Shown here: positions 34,201 to 46,539 of the stretch, in pieces
How the letters are laid out: each line of letters opens with the position of its first letter
How positions within the stretch are numbered: the first letter of the stretch is position 1
Source: Cervus elaphus
Lineage: Eukaryota; Chordata; Mammalia; Artiodactyla; Cervidae
DNA: 64,000 nucleotides
Assembly: GCF_910594005.1 (NCBI RefSeq)
Contig: NC_057829.1
Coordinates: 62,975,001 to 63,039,000, forward strand
Direction: 5' to 3'
Program-made: the position numbers and the translations under genes
The notes under the pieces: model-generated
Told to the model about the DNA's origin: nothing
Databases searched by the model: none
What the model saw: the letters and a program-made list of their open reading frames with translations, nothing else

Positions 34201-35895
34201 AAAATACTAAAACTTATTGATTACGAGTGTGGAGAAATGAATGTTTTTACATAATTCTTTCTGCAGCCATTTTTGACTTCTAATAAAACAAATCAGAAAG
34301 AATTTTCTACAAATGGTTCTTTTGAAATCACCCTCTCACTTCAGGAAAAGAGGCAGTAAAGAGCTTCCTCTGAAAAAAATTTCAACACAAACTTTTTCTT
34401 AAAGATAAAGAAAACACACAAAACCCAGGCCAAAGAGAAATTGAAACTTTCCAGGGAAATGAGTTCATTTCTAGAGATGGAAAGGAGAGCTGACAAAGGA
34501 TGTCAAGAATATTAGCATTTTCTTCCCTGGGGTTTAGGTGTGCCAACTTCACTGAGTGCTTGTGAAGCTCTAATGGGCTAAAAACAGGGAAGTCATGAGT
34601 TGTTGTTCAATTAAAATTTGGTTGCAGCATCGTTAAAACTAAGCTGTTCCACCTGCTACTAATTTCATTCTTGGCTACTAGGCTGGTTATTTATTTGTTT
34701 GTCTGAATGAAGAGAGGGAAGTGCTGCTGGTAAGGCAGGTCAAACTGAAGTATACAGGAGAGAAAAGAATACTCTCCTGTTAATGAAATAGAACTGATCC
34801 TGGGGCAGTTCTCAGCACAATCAACTCACTGCAAATTTACTTTCTAAATCTGATGGCAGTTTGAGCACAGAATTGCACAAATAACTGTGATTTCTGTTTT
34901 CCTTTTCCATTTGTGCTGGGTAGTTTTCTTACTTTAGAACTGGAAAAGTCTACACAGTTGTAAGGGCTGTCTCATTTGCAGACTTGGAAACTGAGACCCA
35001 GAGAGGTGAAATCATTGGTCTAAGATCATACAACTCATTACAGGGTCTCCTTCCAACGCCTCTGAAAATAATTCCACGTTCTACTTCTAAAATTATTCCA
35101 TCCCTATTAAAAAGGCAGCTTTTAAAAAAGCTCCCTTGACACATAATAGCCTTTCTTGGCCACAGAAAAGACCTTGGCAAAGGGCTGACATGCGAGCCCA
35201 TTTGAACAGGGGAGGTAATTCCTGGCATCAGCTGGATGTCTGTACTTCAGCTCCCCCATAATGTCCCTTATAAACTCAGGGTGAGATTCCAGAGATTGAA
35301 GAAGATATGGCTGCTTTCTGCTTCCTTTATGTGGGATAGTGGTGCAGCGCCAGGAACAAAATGGCTTCATCGTCATGTTAGTGGATGCACCTGGAGCAAT
35401 TTACCCTCCACAACAAATCCATCTCTTCCATATATATGGAACCCCTTGTGTTTGCCAAATACATTTTCATCTATAATTTCATTGGAGCCTCAAACCCTGC
35501 CTGACACAAATAAGTCAGATCTTGTTATTCTAATTTTCCAGAGGAGAAAGTTGAAACACAAAAAGGGAGTATGCTAAATTGGTACCACAGGTCAAGGCTC
35601 ATAGCCCCTAGCCCACCTTGAATCTGAGCTACTAGTCATTCCTTGGCCCCTCCTTGCCCTGCCACACACAGCCTTCCTCCCAGGTTGTATTAAGCTTGGC
35701 AGATACAGAATAACCAGCACTGGTGCTCCCCCAGAGAATCACAAGCCTTCCTGAAGGCTGAGAAGTGGGGATTCAGGAGGAGGGAGCAGTACCCAGAGGC
35801 AGCATTACAAAGCTTGAACTAATGGTTCCATCGGATTCTAATCTAGGAGGACAACACGCAGTCTGGTCCAAACCTCTGCTTCATTAGAATCACCT
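34201..35895. other. Mostly single-copy DNA with two MIR-like remnants
   Basis: No lineage-specific insertion in 1.7 kb. Antisense MIR-like text lies at about 34965-35095 ('tgcagacttggaaactgagacccagagaggtgaaatcattgg') and 35510-35600. The 113-codon plus frame at 35236-35577 overlaps such repeat sequence and has no domain motif. No exon with good splice sites seen. Confidence 0.4.
34965..35095 (-). mobile_element. MIR SINE, antisense
   Basis: 'catttgcagacttggaaactgagacccagagaggtgaaatcattggtctaagatcatacaactcatta' is the typical antisense MIR core. Confidence 0.75.
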
Positions 35896-35899
35896 GAGC

Positions 35900-36580
35900 T
35901 TGCTTTTTATTTTTGTCTTTTTTATGCAATAGATTCGCAAGTTTCAAAAATCAATAGGAGAAAAGAGTATATAGGAATGTAATGAAAAATCTCCTTTTCA
36001 CCTCGATGTCCTAGTGACCCTATTCTTCTTGGAAGCAAAAAAATATTATCAATGATTTTAAGCATGTATAAATAAAGCACATATTTCCTCCCACACACCC
36101 TATCTATACACACATTTTTACACAAAAGGTAATATTCTATACATACCATTCTTGACTTTTCCTTTTCAACTAGATGATATATTTTAGAGACTGCATCTTA
36201 GTACACAAAGAGCTTCTTCTTTAAGCTGCGTGTCTGCATGCTAAGTTGCTTCAGTTGTGTCTGATTCTTTGTGACCCTATGGATTGTAGCCTGCCAGGCT
36301 TCTCTGTCCAAGGGATTCTCCAGGTAAGAATATTGGAGCGAGTTGCCCTGCCCTCCTCCAGGGGATCTTCCCGACCCGGGGATCAAAGGTGCATTTCCTG
36401 CATTGCAGCCAGATTCTTTACTGCTGAACCACTAGGGAAGTCACTTAAGCTGCATAGTATCCTTTTATGAGCATATAAAATGATTTTTATTTAACCACTT
36501 CCCTCTTTACAAAGCATTATGTTGTTTTCAATCTTTTGCTATTACAAAATTACAGTAAATAATCTTATGCATGTCTAAAA
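35900..36580 (-). mobile_element. Old L1 3'UTR, antisense, split by a Bov-tA
   Basis: 'gcatcttagtacacaaagagcttcttc' on the left and 'agctgcatagtatccttttatgagcatataaaatgatttttatttaacca ... gttgttttcaatcttttgctattacaaa' on the right are adjacent modules of an old L1 3'UTR. They are separated by the SINE at 36230-36444. Confidence 0.65.
36230..36444 (-). mobile_element. Bov-tA SINE, antisense, with TSD
   Basis: Antisense Bov-tA: 'tgctaagttgcttcagttgtgtctgattctttgtgacc' through 'agattctttactgctgaaccactagggaag'. A 9-bp TSD, TTAAGCTGC, is at 36221-36229 and 36445-36453. Confidence 0.93.
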
Positions 36581-36848
36581 GAACTGAGTTGTAGTCTAAA
36601 TTTTAATTCTGTGTAGCCTTATGGCCTTGGGCAATTCAGTTAGGATTTTGACCTTTTAGAAAGGAAAATAATCTTAATGACCATTTACTCTAGCATTTCC
36701 CCAAAGCATGTGCATGCGACACTAGTCCCAAAGGATGCACACCCTGAAAATTAGTAGCACACATTAGAATCTGAGAAGACCACAGTGAATACACATTAAT
36801 TAATCCAGGGTTTCACAAATTTATTTCATAATGGGGTCATTTTTTTTC
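36581..36848. other. Single-copy DNA
   Basis: No repeat or gene recognised. Confidence 0.3.
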
Positions 36849-36849
36849 A

Positions 36850-37212
36850 GAGTCCATGATGGTTAATTTTATGTGTCTACTTGGAGAGTAATCCTGGATG
36901 AAATTAACATTTAAATCAATGAACTTTCAGTAAGCAAACTGCACTCCATAAAGTGAGCGGGTCTCATCCAGTCAGTTGAAGAGCCAATAGACCAAAAAGA
37001 CTGGCTTCTCTGAATGAGAGAGAGAGAGCAAAATGCAGTCCAGTAGTTGCCTTTGGACTTCACCTGCACCATTAGCTCTCCTGAGTCTTGACCTTGGCAG
37101 CCAATTCTGCAGTTTTGAACTTTCCATTCTCCATAATCACAAGTCAGTTCCTTACAATAAATCTCTTTTTGTATCTATACACAGGTCCTGTTGGTTCTGT
37201 TTCTCTGGAAAG
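36850..37212 (+). mobile_element. Ancient interspersed repeat, family not named
   Basis: 'gatggttaattttatgtgtctacttgg', 'ggtctcatccagtcagttgaagagcc' and the end 'ccttacaataaatctctttttgtatctatacacaggtcctgttggttctgtttctctgg' match, in order, a dispersed mammalian repeat I recognise but cannot name with confidence. A GA run interrupts it at 37016-37029. Confidence 0.55.
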
Positions 37213-37690
37213 CATGATTAATACAGGAACCAACCACTGATGTTCCTTAAAATACACTTTGAAAAAACAGAGTCTAGTCTAACCTCTTCTTGTTTTAGAG
37301 CTATGGAATCAGAAAGGCTCAAGGTTGTATGTTCAGCATCTAACACATGCTTAAATAATACAGCACAATAAATACTATTTGATTTGTTTTAAACAGTGAT
37401 CTGGTGAGGAAGATAATACAAACTTCTAAAATAAATTTCAAAATATCTAAAGAAAGTAAAGATGAACTTGAAGTAACTAAGACAGGGTATGATGAGTTGT
37501 CAAAAAATTGTCCCATGTTGAAAATGAGAGTTTAGAGATAGATAAAAGTCACTTAAAATTTATAGAGGAGGTGAAATCTAATATGGGTCACAAAGAATGA
37601 ACAGATTCGATGGCAGAGGTGTGAGAATTAGACATTCCAAGAGTCAAGAAAACAGAAGGCATGGTATGGGCACAGTTTGATTAGGACTTC
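37213..37690. other. Unassigned DNA
   Basis: No family recognised. Confidence 0.3.
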
Positions 37691-37694
37691 AGTC

Positions 37695-38470
37695 CTCAGC
37701 AAGATTCCTTTAGTTCTCTCATTCAACAATTCATTATGGAGGATCTACTATGTATTAATACCAAGCAGTATTCTAGGTACTAGGGATATAACATTAAATA
37801 TGACAGACAATGCCTCTGCTCTCATGGAATTTTCATTCTAGAAGAGGGAGAAAAAACAAAAATAAACTAATAAATGTATTAGACTGGGAATAAATGCTAT
37901 GAAGAAAAAGATAAAGCAGGAAAAAGGGGATACTAGAAGTGTTGGACTGAGGGAAATTGTGCCTTTTTACAAAAGGTGGCCAGGGAAGGCCACTTTCATT
38001 AGGAGTCATTGGAGCAGAATACTGAAATGAGAGAGTCATGTGGATTTCTGGAGGAAGAGGATTGTAGGCAAAGGGAAAAGCAAATGAAAAGATCAAAGAT
38101 GGGAGCATGGCTGTCATGTTCAAGAAAGTAGAGTTGACAGCAGGCAGCAGGAGATGAATTCAGGGACGCAGTTAATGTAGGTCCTTATAGTTCAACCTAA
38201 AGACTTTGGTTATTTTTCTAGGACAGATGAAGAGATATTGCAGGATTCTGAGCAGAGGAATGATAGTATCACTCTAGATGCTTGTTGAAATAGGCTATAG
38301 GTGGGAGCAAAGAGATCAGTTAGGAGGTTATTGCAATAGTTTGGTTAAGAAATGAAAATTGTTTTAAATATTGATGGTCGTAGTTAAAATGGTTAGAAGT
38401 GTTTTGACTCTGGATACATTTTGAAGGTAGAACTAGCAGAATTTGTTGATGAATTGTCTGATGGTAGTAT
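37695..38470 (-). mobile_element. L2-like old LINE, antisense
   Basis: 'attcaacaattcattatggaggatctactatg', 'tctaggtactagggatataacattaaa' and 'gcctctgctctcatggaattttcattctag' form the antisense L2 3' end. It continues with 'gtggccagggaaggccactttc' and, further right, 'ggaggttattgcaatagtttggttaagaaatga'. Everything beyond about 38100 belongs to an associated ancient repeat whose family I cannot fix. Confidence 0.6.
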
Positions 38471-38714
38471 AAAGCCAAGAGGGAGAAGGGAAACTCTACA
38501 CAAGGAGGGAAACATACTGGATTCTGGTTCCTCTTTGACTCTTATTTGTCTCACCTATGGAATGAGGTCATTAAGTCCTTTCTTGGAGTTAGGGGGCCAA
38601 GTCAAATGATCTCATGAAATGCCTTCAGTTGTAAAATCTATAAATTTGGCTAATCTGGGTCTCAAAATTAGTGTACGTAATTTTCTACTCTTGTATTACT
38701 CATTTAATTTGATG

Positions 38715-38808
38715 TAAAGAACTATATTGTAAGTATCTTGAAGGCAGAGGCCTTGTCTAATACCCTTACCTATCATCCAGTGTTTATTGACTGATTGAAA
38801 AATAACTA
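38715..38808 (+). mobile_element. L2-like 3' tail
   Basis: 'attgtaagtatcttgaaggcagaggccttgtctaata ... ccagtgtttattgactgattga' is a degraded L2 3' end. Confidence 0.5.
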
Positions 38809-39364
38809 ATCCTCAAATAATAAGCCGAGGTGAATTGTACCCTACATTGTTTGTTAATGAATTTTGTAATTCTTCATCCTCCACTACTTCTTTTACTTTT
38901 CTTATGAATCTTTAAATTTAGTGCATAAGAACAAGCCCCAGTTTCAAAGATCAAGAAAGGAAGGGCAAAAAAGAAGGAAACTCCAATTTAATGGTTGCTG
39001 TTTTGAGGTAGGAGATTACTTAAGAAAGACTTAGAAGTTTGATATGGGAGCTCAACTCTAAAGGAGAGGTAAGATTTTGTAAGACAGAGACGGGAAAGAA
39101 AAGCATTCCAGGAAGAAGAAATAGCACTAGCATGAAATTGCATACTATGGAAAAAGAACCATTATCTCAATTGGAACACAGCATGCCCAGGGGTGAAGGA
39201 GGCAGAAGAATGGAGAAGGATAAAACTGGAACAATAAATCACATCCAGATTATGATAAACCCAACATGTCATTCTAAGGTGTTGAGATTACCAAGAAGAA
39301 AATGGTAAGTTACAGGGAGACCAGTTAGTTAGCTGAATATTGACAGTCTAGGTGAGACAAAATA
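38809..39364. other. Unassigned DNA
   Basis: An 89-codon plus frame (39039-39308) has no recognised motif. Its sequence 'aagcattccaggaagaagaaatagc' echoes an old repeat module, so it is not called a gene. Confidence 0.3.
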
Positions 39365-39480
39365 GGGAATGGCAATCCACTCCAGTATTCTTGCCTGGAG
39401 AATTCAATGGACAGAGGAGCCTGGTGGGCTACAGTCCATGGAGTTGCAAAGCTGGACATGACTGAGCAACTAACACAAAC
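39365..39480 (+). mobile_element. BovA SINE monomer
   Basis: 'gggaatggcaatccactccagtattcttgcctggagaattcaatggacagaggagcctggtgggctacagtccatggagttgc' with end 'gactgagcaactaacacaaac'. The tRNA-like head is absent. Confidence 0.92.
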
Positions 39481-40150
39481 AATGGTCTTTACCATAATCA
39501 AAAAGAACTTTGTTGAACAGAATTTAAATAATTGAATGCTAATAAGAACTCTATTTTCTTTAAAAATATCTACATGCCAGGGTACTTAATTTGTAAAATT
39601 AAGGTAGAAAGGCGTTAATTAATTCAACAGTATCTGATCTGCATTGTTTGCTGAGAAATCAATCAATATGCAAATATCAATCAATATGCAAAAATCAATC
39701 TATATGCTATCAATGATAGCAAAATTGTTGTAACTGACTAGTTTACCTGGAGAAGAATATTTTCTATGAATTATGCAAAATAGTTACTGCTTTCCTACAG
39801 TGATGGCTGGTTTACATAAATTTTGTTTACAAGATGATATCAAAGTCATAAAATTGTAAAAGGCTGGCAAAGCGGTTATTTGTGAAAAGCTTAGCGATAT
39901 ATAGGAATTTCTTTACAGTGAAAGAGAATTTGCATTGACTAGAGAATGAGAGAGAAAGGGGAGTCTAGGTCTAGAAGAAGTAAAAACCAAGGTAAAAAAA
40001 AGAATGAGAATATGGGAGAAGTCATGAGATGAGACAAAGAAAATGAAAGGGGTCAGGATTGAGAGGTAATTAGAAAGGACTCAATAGAAACTAAACATTG
40101 GTCTTACAAAAAGAAGGATCTTTGTGTAACTGGGGAACAGATTCTGGTTA
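39481..40150. other. Unassigned AT-rich DNA
   Basis: Holds the small tandem repeat at 39655-39709. No gene seen. Confidence 0.35.
39655..39709 (+). repeat. Three-copy 17-18 bp tandem repeat plus palindrome
   Basis: Unit 'atcaatcaatatgcaaa' occurs three times with minor changes. It is followed immediately by a dyad, GCTATCA-a-TGATAGC, at about 39707-39721. Confidence 0.75.
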
Positions 40151-40154
40151 TGCA

Positions 40155-40345
40155 AACACCCAACCAACCAAAAATTAGACTGAGCTTTAAATCCTGAGCA
40201 AATTAGTAGAGCCCTCTGAGCCTTGTGTTCCTCATCATTATACCTCAGAGTATAATACTACCAACCGTCCATGGTTGTTATGAGGATTAAATGAGATGAA
40301 ACATACAAAGTACAAGGCATATAATAAGTATGTGACACACATAGC
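40155..40345 (+). mobile_element. MIR SINE
   Basis: 'ctctgagccttgtgttcctcatcattatacctcagag', 'ggttgttatgaggattaaatgagatgaaacata' and 'caaggcatataataagtatgtg' follow MIR order. Confidence 0.8.
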
Positions 40346-42102
40346 TATTTCACCAGGGAGAAGGCATGGGCTAGTTTTGTAGTAAAAACGGCTTGGGAAA
40401 GATTAATCTGAGGTTAATAGTCAGAATGGGGAATTTTAGTATTTGATATTTTGGAAGCAGAGAAGAATCACACTGAATCACACTGTTCATTTCTTAATCC
40501 TTCATGCCCCTTACTGTATCAGGTTAGATAGATTATTTGATAATCTTCCCAACAAAATTTAGCATTTTCATGAAAATTTTTAAACAGAGCAAGAAAAGTC
40601 TAAAAATGATTATAAGGAGACAGGACTGGCTACATAATTTGTGGGATCCAGTACAAAATGAAAATGCAAGACCCCTTGTTAAAAATAAAGAATCTCAAGA
40701 CATTGACAACAAAGCGTTAATCTAAGTACAGAGCCCTTCTAAGCATGGAGCCCTACGTGAAACTGTATAGGTCACACAGCCACATAGCCAGCCCTGCACG
40801 TCATAAACCATGTTTATGGCTTAAAATTTATAAGGAATAAAATTCATGTATCAAGGTTCTTAAAAGACAAGCACAGCGTTTTGCGGTGATTGTTCTAGGA
40901 ACATGTCAATTAACTGAGAAGTTTCTTGGGTCTTGAGAAACATAGAGAGAGGAGCTAGATACAGTGCTAACTGGCCCTGAAGAGCTAGCTGATGGCCAAC
41001 GGACATGAGAAGGGTAGGAGCCAGTTTTCTGCCTCCTTGATATTTTACATTTTAATTAAATTACCACTTGAAGAAAGTAATCTACTGATTTTATTTTTAA
41101 TGCCCTTCTAGGACATGTAAAACTATTATTCTGGACCACCTATAACTGGAGGTGTGTGCATTTACAACTAATTTAAGGTATTAATTTCTCTCCAAATCCA
41201 ACATCTCCTAATGTGCATACTAAAGGCAGACTCAGCCCTGAGAAAACTGATCATTTTTAAGGAATAAGTCTGTTTTCAGTGCTTCCAGTTTTCATCTCCC
41301 TTCAAATATCCTCCTGGTGAGTGTTGAGAAAAGAAAAACATCTTCTAAAAAGAAGAAGCATCATAAATGATCATTTTCCTCTCTTTGTTCCTATTCCTCT
41401 GCACCTTTAATCTTCTTCTATTTCACTGCCTTATATATTAATACCCAAATTAAATATAACACCTAATCATAAAGTGCCATATTGTATCACCACAACATGG
41501 ATTAGACCAATTTTGTTTCCAATCTATTATTAGATGCTCAATTTATCTCTTAGGGCAAAATGTTAAAAAGCAACACTGGTATCATTCTTACAGAAATGGT
41601 CGGAAATTCTGACAATTATTTGTCTTGCTTCTATTAAGAATAGAACTGTATCTAGAACTAAAATGGAACTTGGAGATGACTCCACTTAAGCATCAGTTCC
41701 AACCAATGAACCACACCATGGGACTGAACAGAAGAAGCACAAAGCTTCTATATAACAGAAGCACCTGTTATATAGCAGGTACTCAATAAATATGTGCAGA
41801 TGAGTAAAGAAATGGAGAAAACATGAGATGATAGAAATCTAGGTTCTGGTAAAGGCTTCGCTATTAACTAAATATATTAATTGATGAATTATTACATTAT
41901 AACAAAGATAAATTTATTACATTATATAACTTTTCTCAACCTCTTTTTCATCATCTGCAAAGTTGAATAATAATATTGTTTTGACCAAAACAAAGTTCTA
42001 AGTACTCTTTAGTACATGTGCTATAACATAATGTTATTAATTAAATAGCAATATAACTTTGGCAAGACGGTTGAAAAATTTAGAAGTGCAGTATTTAAGG
42101 CT
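40346..42102. other. Mostly single-copy AT-rich DNA
   Basis: A MIR/L2-like tail 'tatatagcaggtactcaataaatatgtgcagatg' sits at about 41769-41803. No gene signal. Confidence 0.35.
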
Positions 42103-42111
42103 ATTGTTTTC

Positions 42112-42385
42112 TGCTGCTGCTGCTAAGTTGCTTCAGTTGTGTCTGACTCTGTGCGACCCCGTAGACAGCAGCCCACCAGGCTCCGCCATCCCTGGGATTC
42201 TCCAGGCAAGAGCACTGGAGTGGGTTGCCATTTCCTTCTCTAATCCATGAAAGTGCAAAGTGAAAGTGAAGTCGCTCAGTCGTGTCCTACTCTTTGCGAC
42301 CCCATGGACTGCAGCCTACCAGGCTCCTCCATCTATGGGATTTTCCAGGCAAGAGTACTGGAATGGGTTGCCATTGCCTTCTCCG
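42112..42385 (-). mobile_element. BOV-A2 SINE, antisense
   Basis: Begins with (TGC)n, the reversed AGC tail. Two antisense BovA monomers are joined by 'gaaagtgcaaagtgaaagtgaag'. A 9-bp TSD with one mismatch, ATTGTTTTC / ATTCTTTTC, is at 42103-42111 and 42386-42394. Confidence 0.95.
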
Positions 42386-42394
42386 ATTCTTTTC

Positions 42395-42744
42395 TAGAGG
42401 GCCTGAAATCCCTTCTGTTATCTAATACTGTGATCCTGAAACTTTCATATTTTATCCTCAGGGGAAAGTTGGGATATATTGCAGAATAGACTTAAGTGTC
42501 TTCCCACAGCACTGTGAAGGGTGTTCTTCAGGAATCTTCATACCTGCTTTTCAGTGTGATCAGGGAAGATATCTAAAAAGCAACCTTGTAATCATTGTTC
42601 CACTACCCCTAATTGAAACAGATTCAGATCCAACATTTGTTGACTATTTCCAATTTACAATGGTCTGTGCTTGATATTAGTTGAACAACATGAAATTGCC
42701 TTTCTTGTGGGCCAAAAATTGTTGAATATTATCAATTTTATTTG
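42395..42744. other. Single-copy DNA
   Basis: No repeat or gene recognised. Confidence 0.3.
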
Positions 42745-42960
42745 GTTCAACCTTATACTTTAACATATGTCACTTCTTTTTCTTGCACAATAATTCTATG
42801 AGGAAGATATTACCTTCTTTTTATGAAAAAATCAAGACTCAGAAAATGAAACTGACTTGCCTACGGCCCTACAACTTGTGAACAGCAGATTATAGATAGA
42901 AGGCTAAGCTCTCTGGGTCCCAAGTCGAATGGAATTTCTTTCATACTACAAAACCACATA
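42745..42960 (-). mobile_element. MIR SINE, antisense
   Basis: 'caataattctatgaggaagatattaccttctttttatgaaaaaatcaagactcagaaaatgaaactgacttgcctacggccctacaactt' is typical antisense MIR. Confidence 0.8.
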
Positions 42961-44005
42961 TAAATTAAAAAGATAGTGTTTAGTAATAAAAGTGGGCAGG
43001 CGCTGGGAAGACTGAGTTGAGAAGCCTTAAGAGACTCCAAAGACATTGACAAGTAGCAAAGATGAAATAAAATGACAATTACATATAAAAAGATATCAGT
43101 TTCCTTCCTCCTGGAGACACTAGAATTCTAACTCCAATTATGTATGTGCCTTGGGCAGAGAGCAAGGAGGCAAGCAACAGAGACCATGTGAACTGAGGGT
43201 TCCCAGGAGACAGAAAGTGATCATAATCTGAGTAAATGGAGGTAGACAGAGCACTGAATGGAGAGGAAAGAAAGGGATGAGACTAGGGTAGATGGCATCC
43301 AGAGGATTTTCCTGTCTCTCTGCTAAACTTGCACACAGCGTATCTCTAGAAGTGCAGAAGCTCAATCACAGAAGCAAGACAGCAGAATGCAATCACTAAT
43401 TATAGATAATGCAAAATGATGCTGTGCCAGAATAATCAGCAGCTTTTTACAGTCTTTTCACTAAATATCTGTTATATATGGGTTGTACATTATTTTATGT
43501 TAATTAAAACTCTTACTACGATTGTAAAATGTTTGTCCTTATAGATGTTCCCAGAAGTTCTGGACAGGAATACATGCCTACCAGCAACATTCCATGAATC
43601 TATAAGGGAGAAATTCATAGAAATTGTATGGATCATGAGATTATACAAACATTTCACTGCCTCTTTTTCTCTCACATCCAAATTCTGGCAAATATATGTC
43701 CAGGAAAAATAAAGTAAGATAAAAATAAAACGGCTCATTCATGTGTCTTCCGTGTATCATGTCCATTTCTCTGTACAGTGCTTTAACAAATACTAATCAT
43801 AAACAAAACATGGAGTGAAGTAATAGAGGAGAGACTAAAATTTCTTTATTCTGGTTCCCACAACCCCTTTTTGCCTCTTGTTATACAATAGTATAATTCA
43901 TATTGAGATTGTTGGGCCTTTATGTGTTCTACTTCAAAGACATTTTAAAAGAAGACTTGAGAGTATGGAGTTAGTAGTGTGATGGGAAGAAGGCTGCTCA
44001 AACCT
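42961..44005. other. Single-copy DNA
   Basis: Short frames at 43138-43365 and 43490-43738 (minus) lack motifs and splice context. No repeat recognised. Confidence 0.35.
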
Positions 44006-44007
44006 AA

Positions 44008-44215
44008 TTCTTAACACAGGGTATTTGAATTCCTTTAGGTCCATTGATGGGCTTCAGGGGATCCATAAATACCTTGAAATCACACATAAAATTGTGTGTG
44101 CATGGGTGTATTTTTGCACACACACATACATTTTTCTAAGAAAATCAACAACTTTCATTAGAATTGTAAAAGATTGATTACCTTAAAAGTGCCTTAAACT
44201 CAAAGAAACAGCATG
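44008..44215. mobile_element. hAT-like MITE remnant
   Basis: 'ttaggtccattgatgggcttcaggggatccataaataccttgaaatcacacataaaattgtgtgtg' followed by 'actttcattagaattgtaaaa' resembles a mammalian hAT-derived MITE. Subfamily not assigned. Confidence 0.5.
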
Positions 44216-46395
44216 TAGTTCTGGCTTCTGTGGTTAGCTGGGTAAGAATCTGGGCACTCTCTTAAGACCTGGAGGTCTTTCCTGGGGTTTTGAGTCCTTC
44301 CAGTCCATAGTCTGCTCACCCAGTAAGTTGGTTTTCTTAAGCACTGAAAGACTGCTGCTGTTGGTGACACTGATGATACCGCCCTGCTGGAACAGAGGCT
44401 TTTTATGCTCTCCTTATGGTAAAACTTGGCTCTTCATGAGATAATGTCCCTCATGCTGCAGGGAAATCACCAGCCTTTCACTTAGGGCATGCCAAATACT
44501 CAATAAGGAAGGGCATTTTCCAAACCAAGCTGGCCAACTTCCTCTTTGCCCCCCTCCCAGTCTGTTAGGCTAACCCCAAATTTACAAAGTTACCCACACA
44601 GAACAGGAAATGCAAATGTCAAAGTGCTCATAATACTTGACCACATTTTTCATGTGATTCACATTAAAGCGTCCTATGTAAAAGTTGAACAAGCATTGAA
44701 AATCTATGCTAATTACACACAATATAAATGAATTTTTTCAAATGATAGAAAATTTGAATTCCTTGAATTTTAGGCCAAGTTTAGAACTTTAACAGAAATG
44801 TTTGTTGGTGGTGGTTCTTTTGTTACTCTTTTGATTCTTTTTATTTATACAAAACGAAGTGGGAAGAGAGGAAAAAGGGAGGGGGGGCTGGAAATTACAG
44901 GAAACAGCTATCCACCTCCGCACTAAAATACCAGCAGAAAACCACAGTTATGCTGCCATCTAACAACAATATATTCTGTTTAGGAAACTCCCTGATTCCA
45001 GAAACAGCCATGTAACTCTAGACAATAATGAAATTACATCCTGCACATGCTCAAAATCATCCTCCCTAGCTTCTAATGACATAATTTTTTTTTTTTCTCT
45101 TTGCTTACTTGAATTCTCTGAGATTTTGTTCCTTAGAGAGAAGCCTAACTATGACATTCAGAGAATGTTGTGGTGGGGGGCACTGTCCTGGTAATATAAG
45201 TTTATCAGGACCTTCAGTTTCAGCTGCCATAAATTTGGGAGCTGGGATCATTTCTTATCAGAAAAGAGAAAACAGCCAGTTTTCTTAAAGAGAACAAATG
45301 ATTCATGCAGAACCCTCAGCCCTTCCTCTTGTGACAGTAGCTGGGCTCACTTTCAATTTATCAAGAGACCAGTCATTTCTAAACTTCTTTGGAGGAAAGA
45401 TTTAAGCAGCTCTTTAAATCACACAAGCGCATTCAATTTACTTTGCAAACCTTCAAATTGGGTCTTGCCTAACTTTTCCAAGAAAAAGGTAAATACTAAA
45501 TAATAGTAACAACCATCACTTTTGTGCTGAGATCAAGTTTGCAAGATGTTGCTCACAAAAATCATCTGAGAGGAGAAACTGAAATTTGGAGATGATTTTG
45601 AATATCTGTACGATTTTCCCAGATGCCATCAGGTGTGATTTATTCTTGGAAATCAGAGTTCTGATAATGGTAAATACAACAGTGGTTCTATGGGAGCCTC
45701 GGATCCAGTCACCTGTGAGATTGCCATGTCCTGTAACCCTAGAATCCAAACTCCCAAAAGAATATAATCAACACTCCATGTAATCTGAGGAACACAATCA
45801 AACAGACGTGCTCACTGCACGAAGTAAGCCTGAAAGTCAAACATCCACACTGAGGTAATAACAGCATTCAAAGTGATCAAATGACACCAGAGACAAATGT
45901 ATCAAGTTGTTGTGGCAACTGATCCAAAGTGTGGTCCAGCTGTTCCCAGTCTGTTTTCCCAACATCAGAGGCGACTGACTCAAGGCAAACCATATAAATT
46001 CCTCCTTACTCATAAAAAAAAGACATTCCCTGACTCGTTCGCCAGATTGTTCATCTCCTCAGGCTACAGTCTGCCTTTCTCCATTTGCTCTTGTCTTCTG
46101 CTCATCAGAACAGGATTTGGGGAGAATCCTGCCAACAATTACACTTGGGTTCCCTAATTCAACAGAGAGGCAGCTTACCTCTTAAGAGCTGGGGAGTGTG
46201 TGACTCATCCGCCCACAGCCACACACAAACTCAATTATCATCTTCTAGGCTAGCTTCTTTGGACCAGTTGTTTATCTCAGACGTCTAGGCAAATGCTTTC
46301 AAAGTAGGTTCAAATAGAAGCTAACCTACTTTTTTCTCTATAAAATCGACTATGAAATATACCTATTACAAAGAACTCATGAGGGAAAGAATGTA
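44216..46395. other. Longest insertion-free single-copy block
   Basis: About 2.2 kb without any recognised SINE, LINE or DNA transposon. No frame has coding features: 60-86 codon frames at 44546-44731, 45516-45749, 45586-45783 and 45897-46157 show no motif. Absence of insertions can reflect functional constraint or chance. Confidence 0.4.
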
Positions 46396-46399
46396 GTAG

Positions 46400-46537
46400 A
46401 AAGAGTTTGAACTCTGTGGAGAGACTTCAATTAAATCCTGCATCACCCTTTACTTGTGTTTAGACAAGTTACCTGCTCTCTCTGAAGCTTACTCTCCTCA
46501 TCTGAGAAAGATGGTGCTAATGGTATTTGTCTCATCA
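46400..46537 (+). mobile_element. MIR SINE, partial
   Basis: 'gtttgaactctgtggagag', 'gtgtttagacaagttacctgctctctctgaagcttactctcctcatctgagaaagatgg' follows MIR order. Confidence 0.75.
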
Positions 46538-46539
46538 GG

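Noticed and set aside
35236..35577. A 113-codon plus-strand frame
   Set aside because: No domain motif and no splice or promoter context. Its right end overlaps MIR-like sequence.
39655..39709. Possible CRISPR-like array
   Set aside because: Units are contiguous without spacers and the DNA is clearly mammalian. It is an ordinary short tandem repeat.
46085..46290. Possible minus-strand exon with donor-like 'gaggtaagc' near 46180
   Set aside because: No pyrimidine-rich acceptor upstream and stops in the candidate frames.
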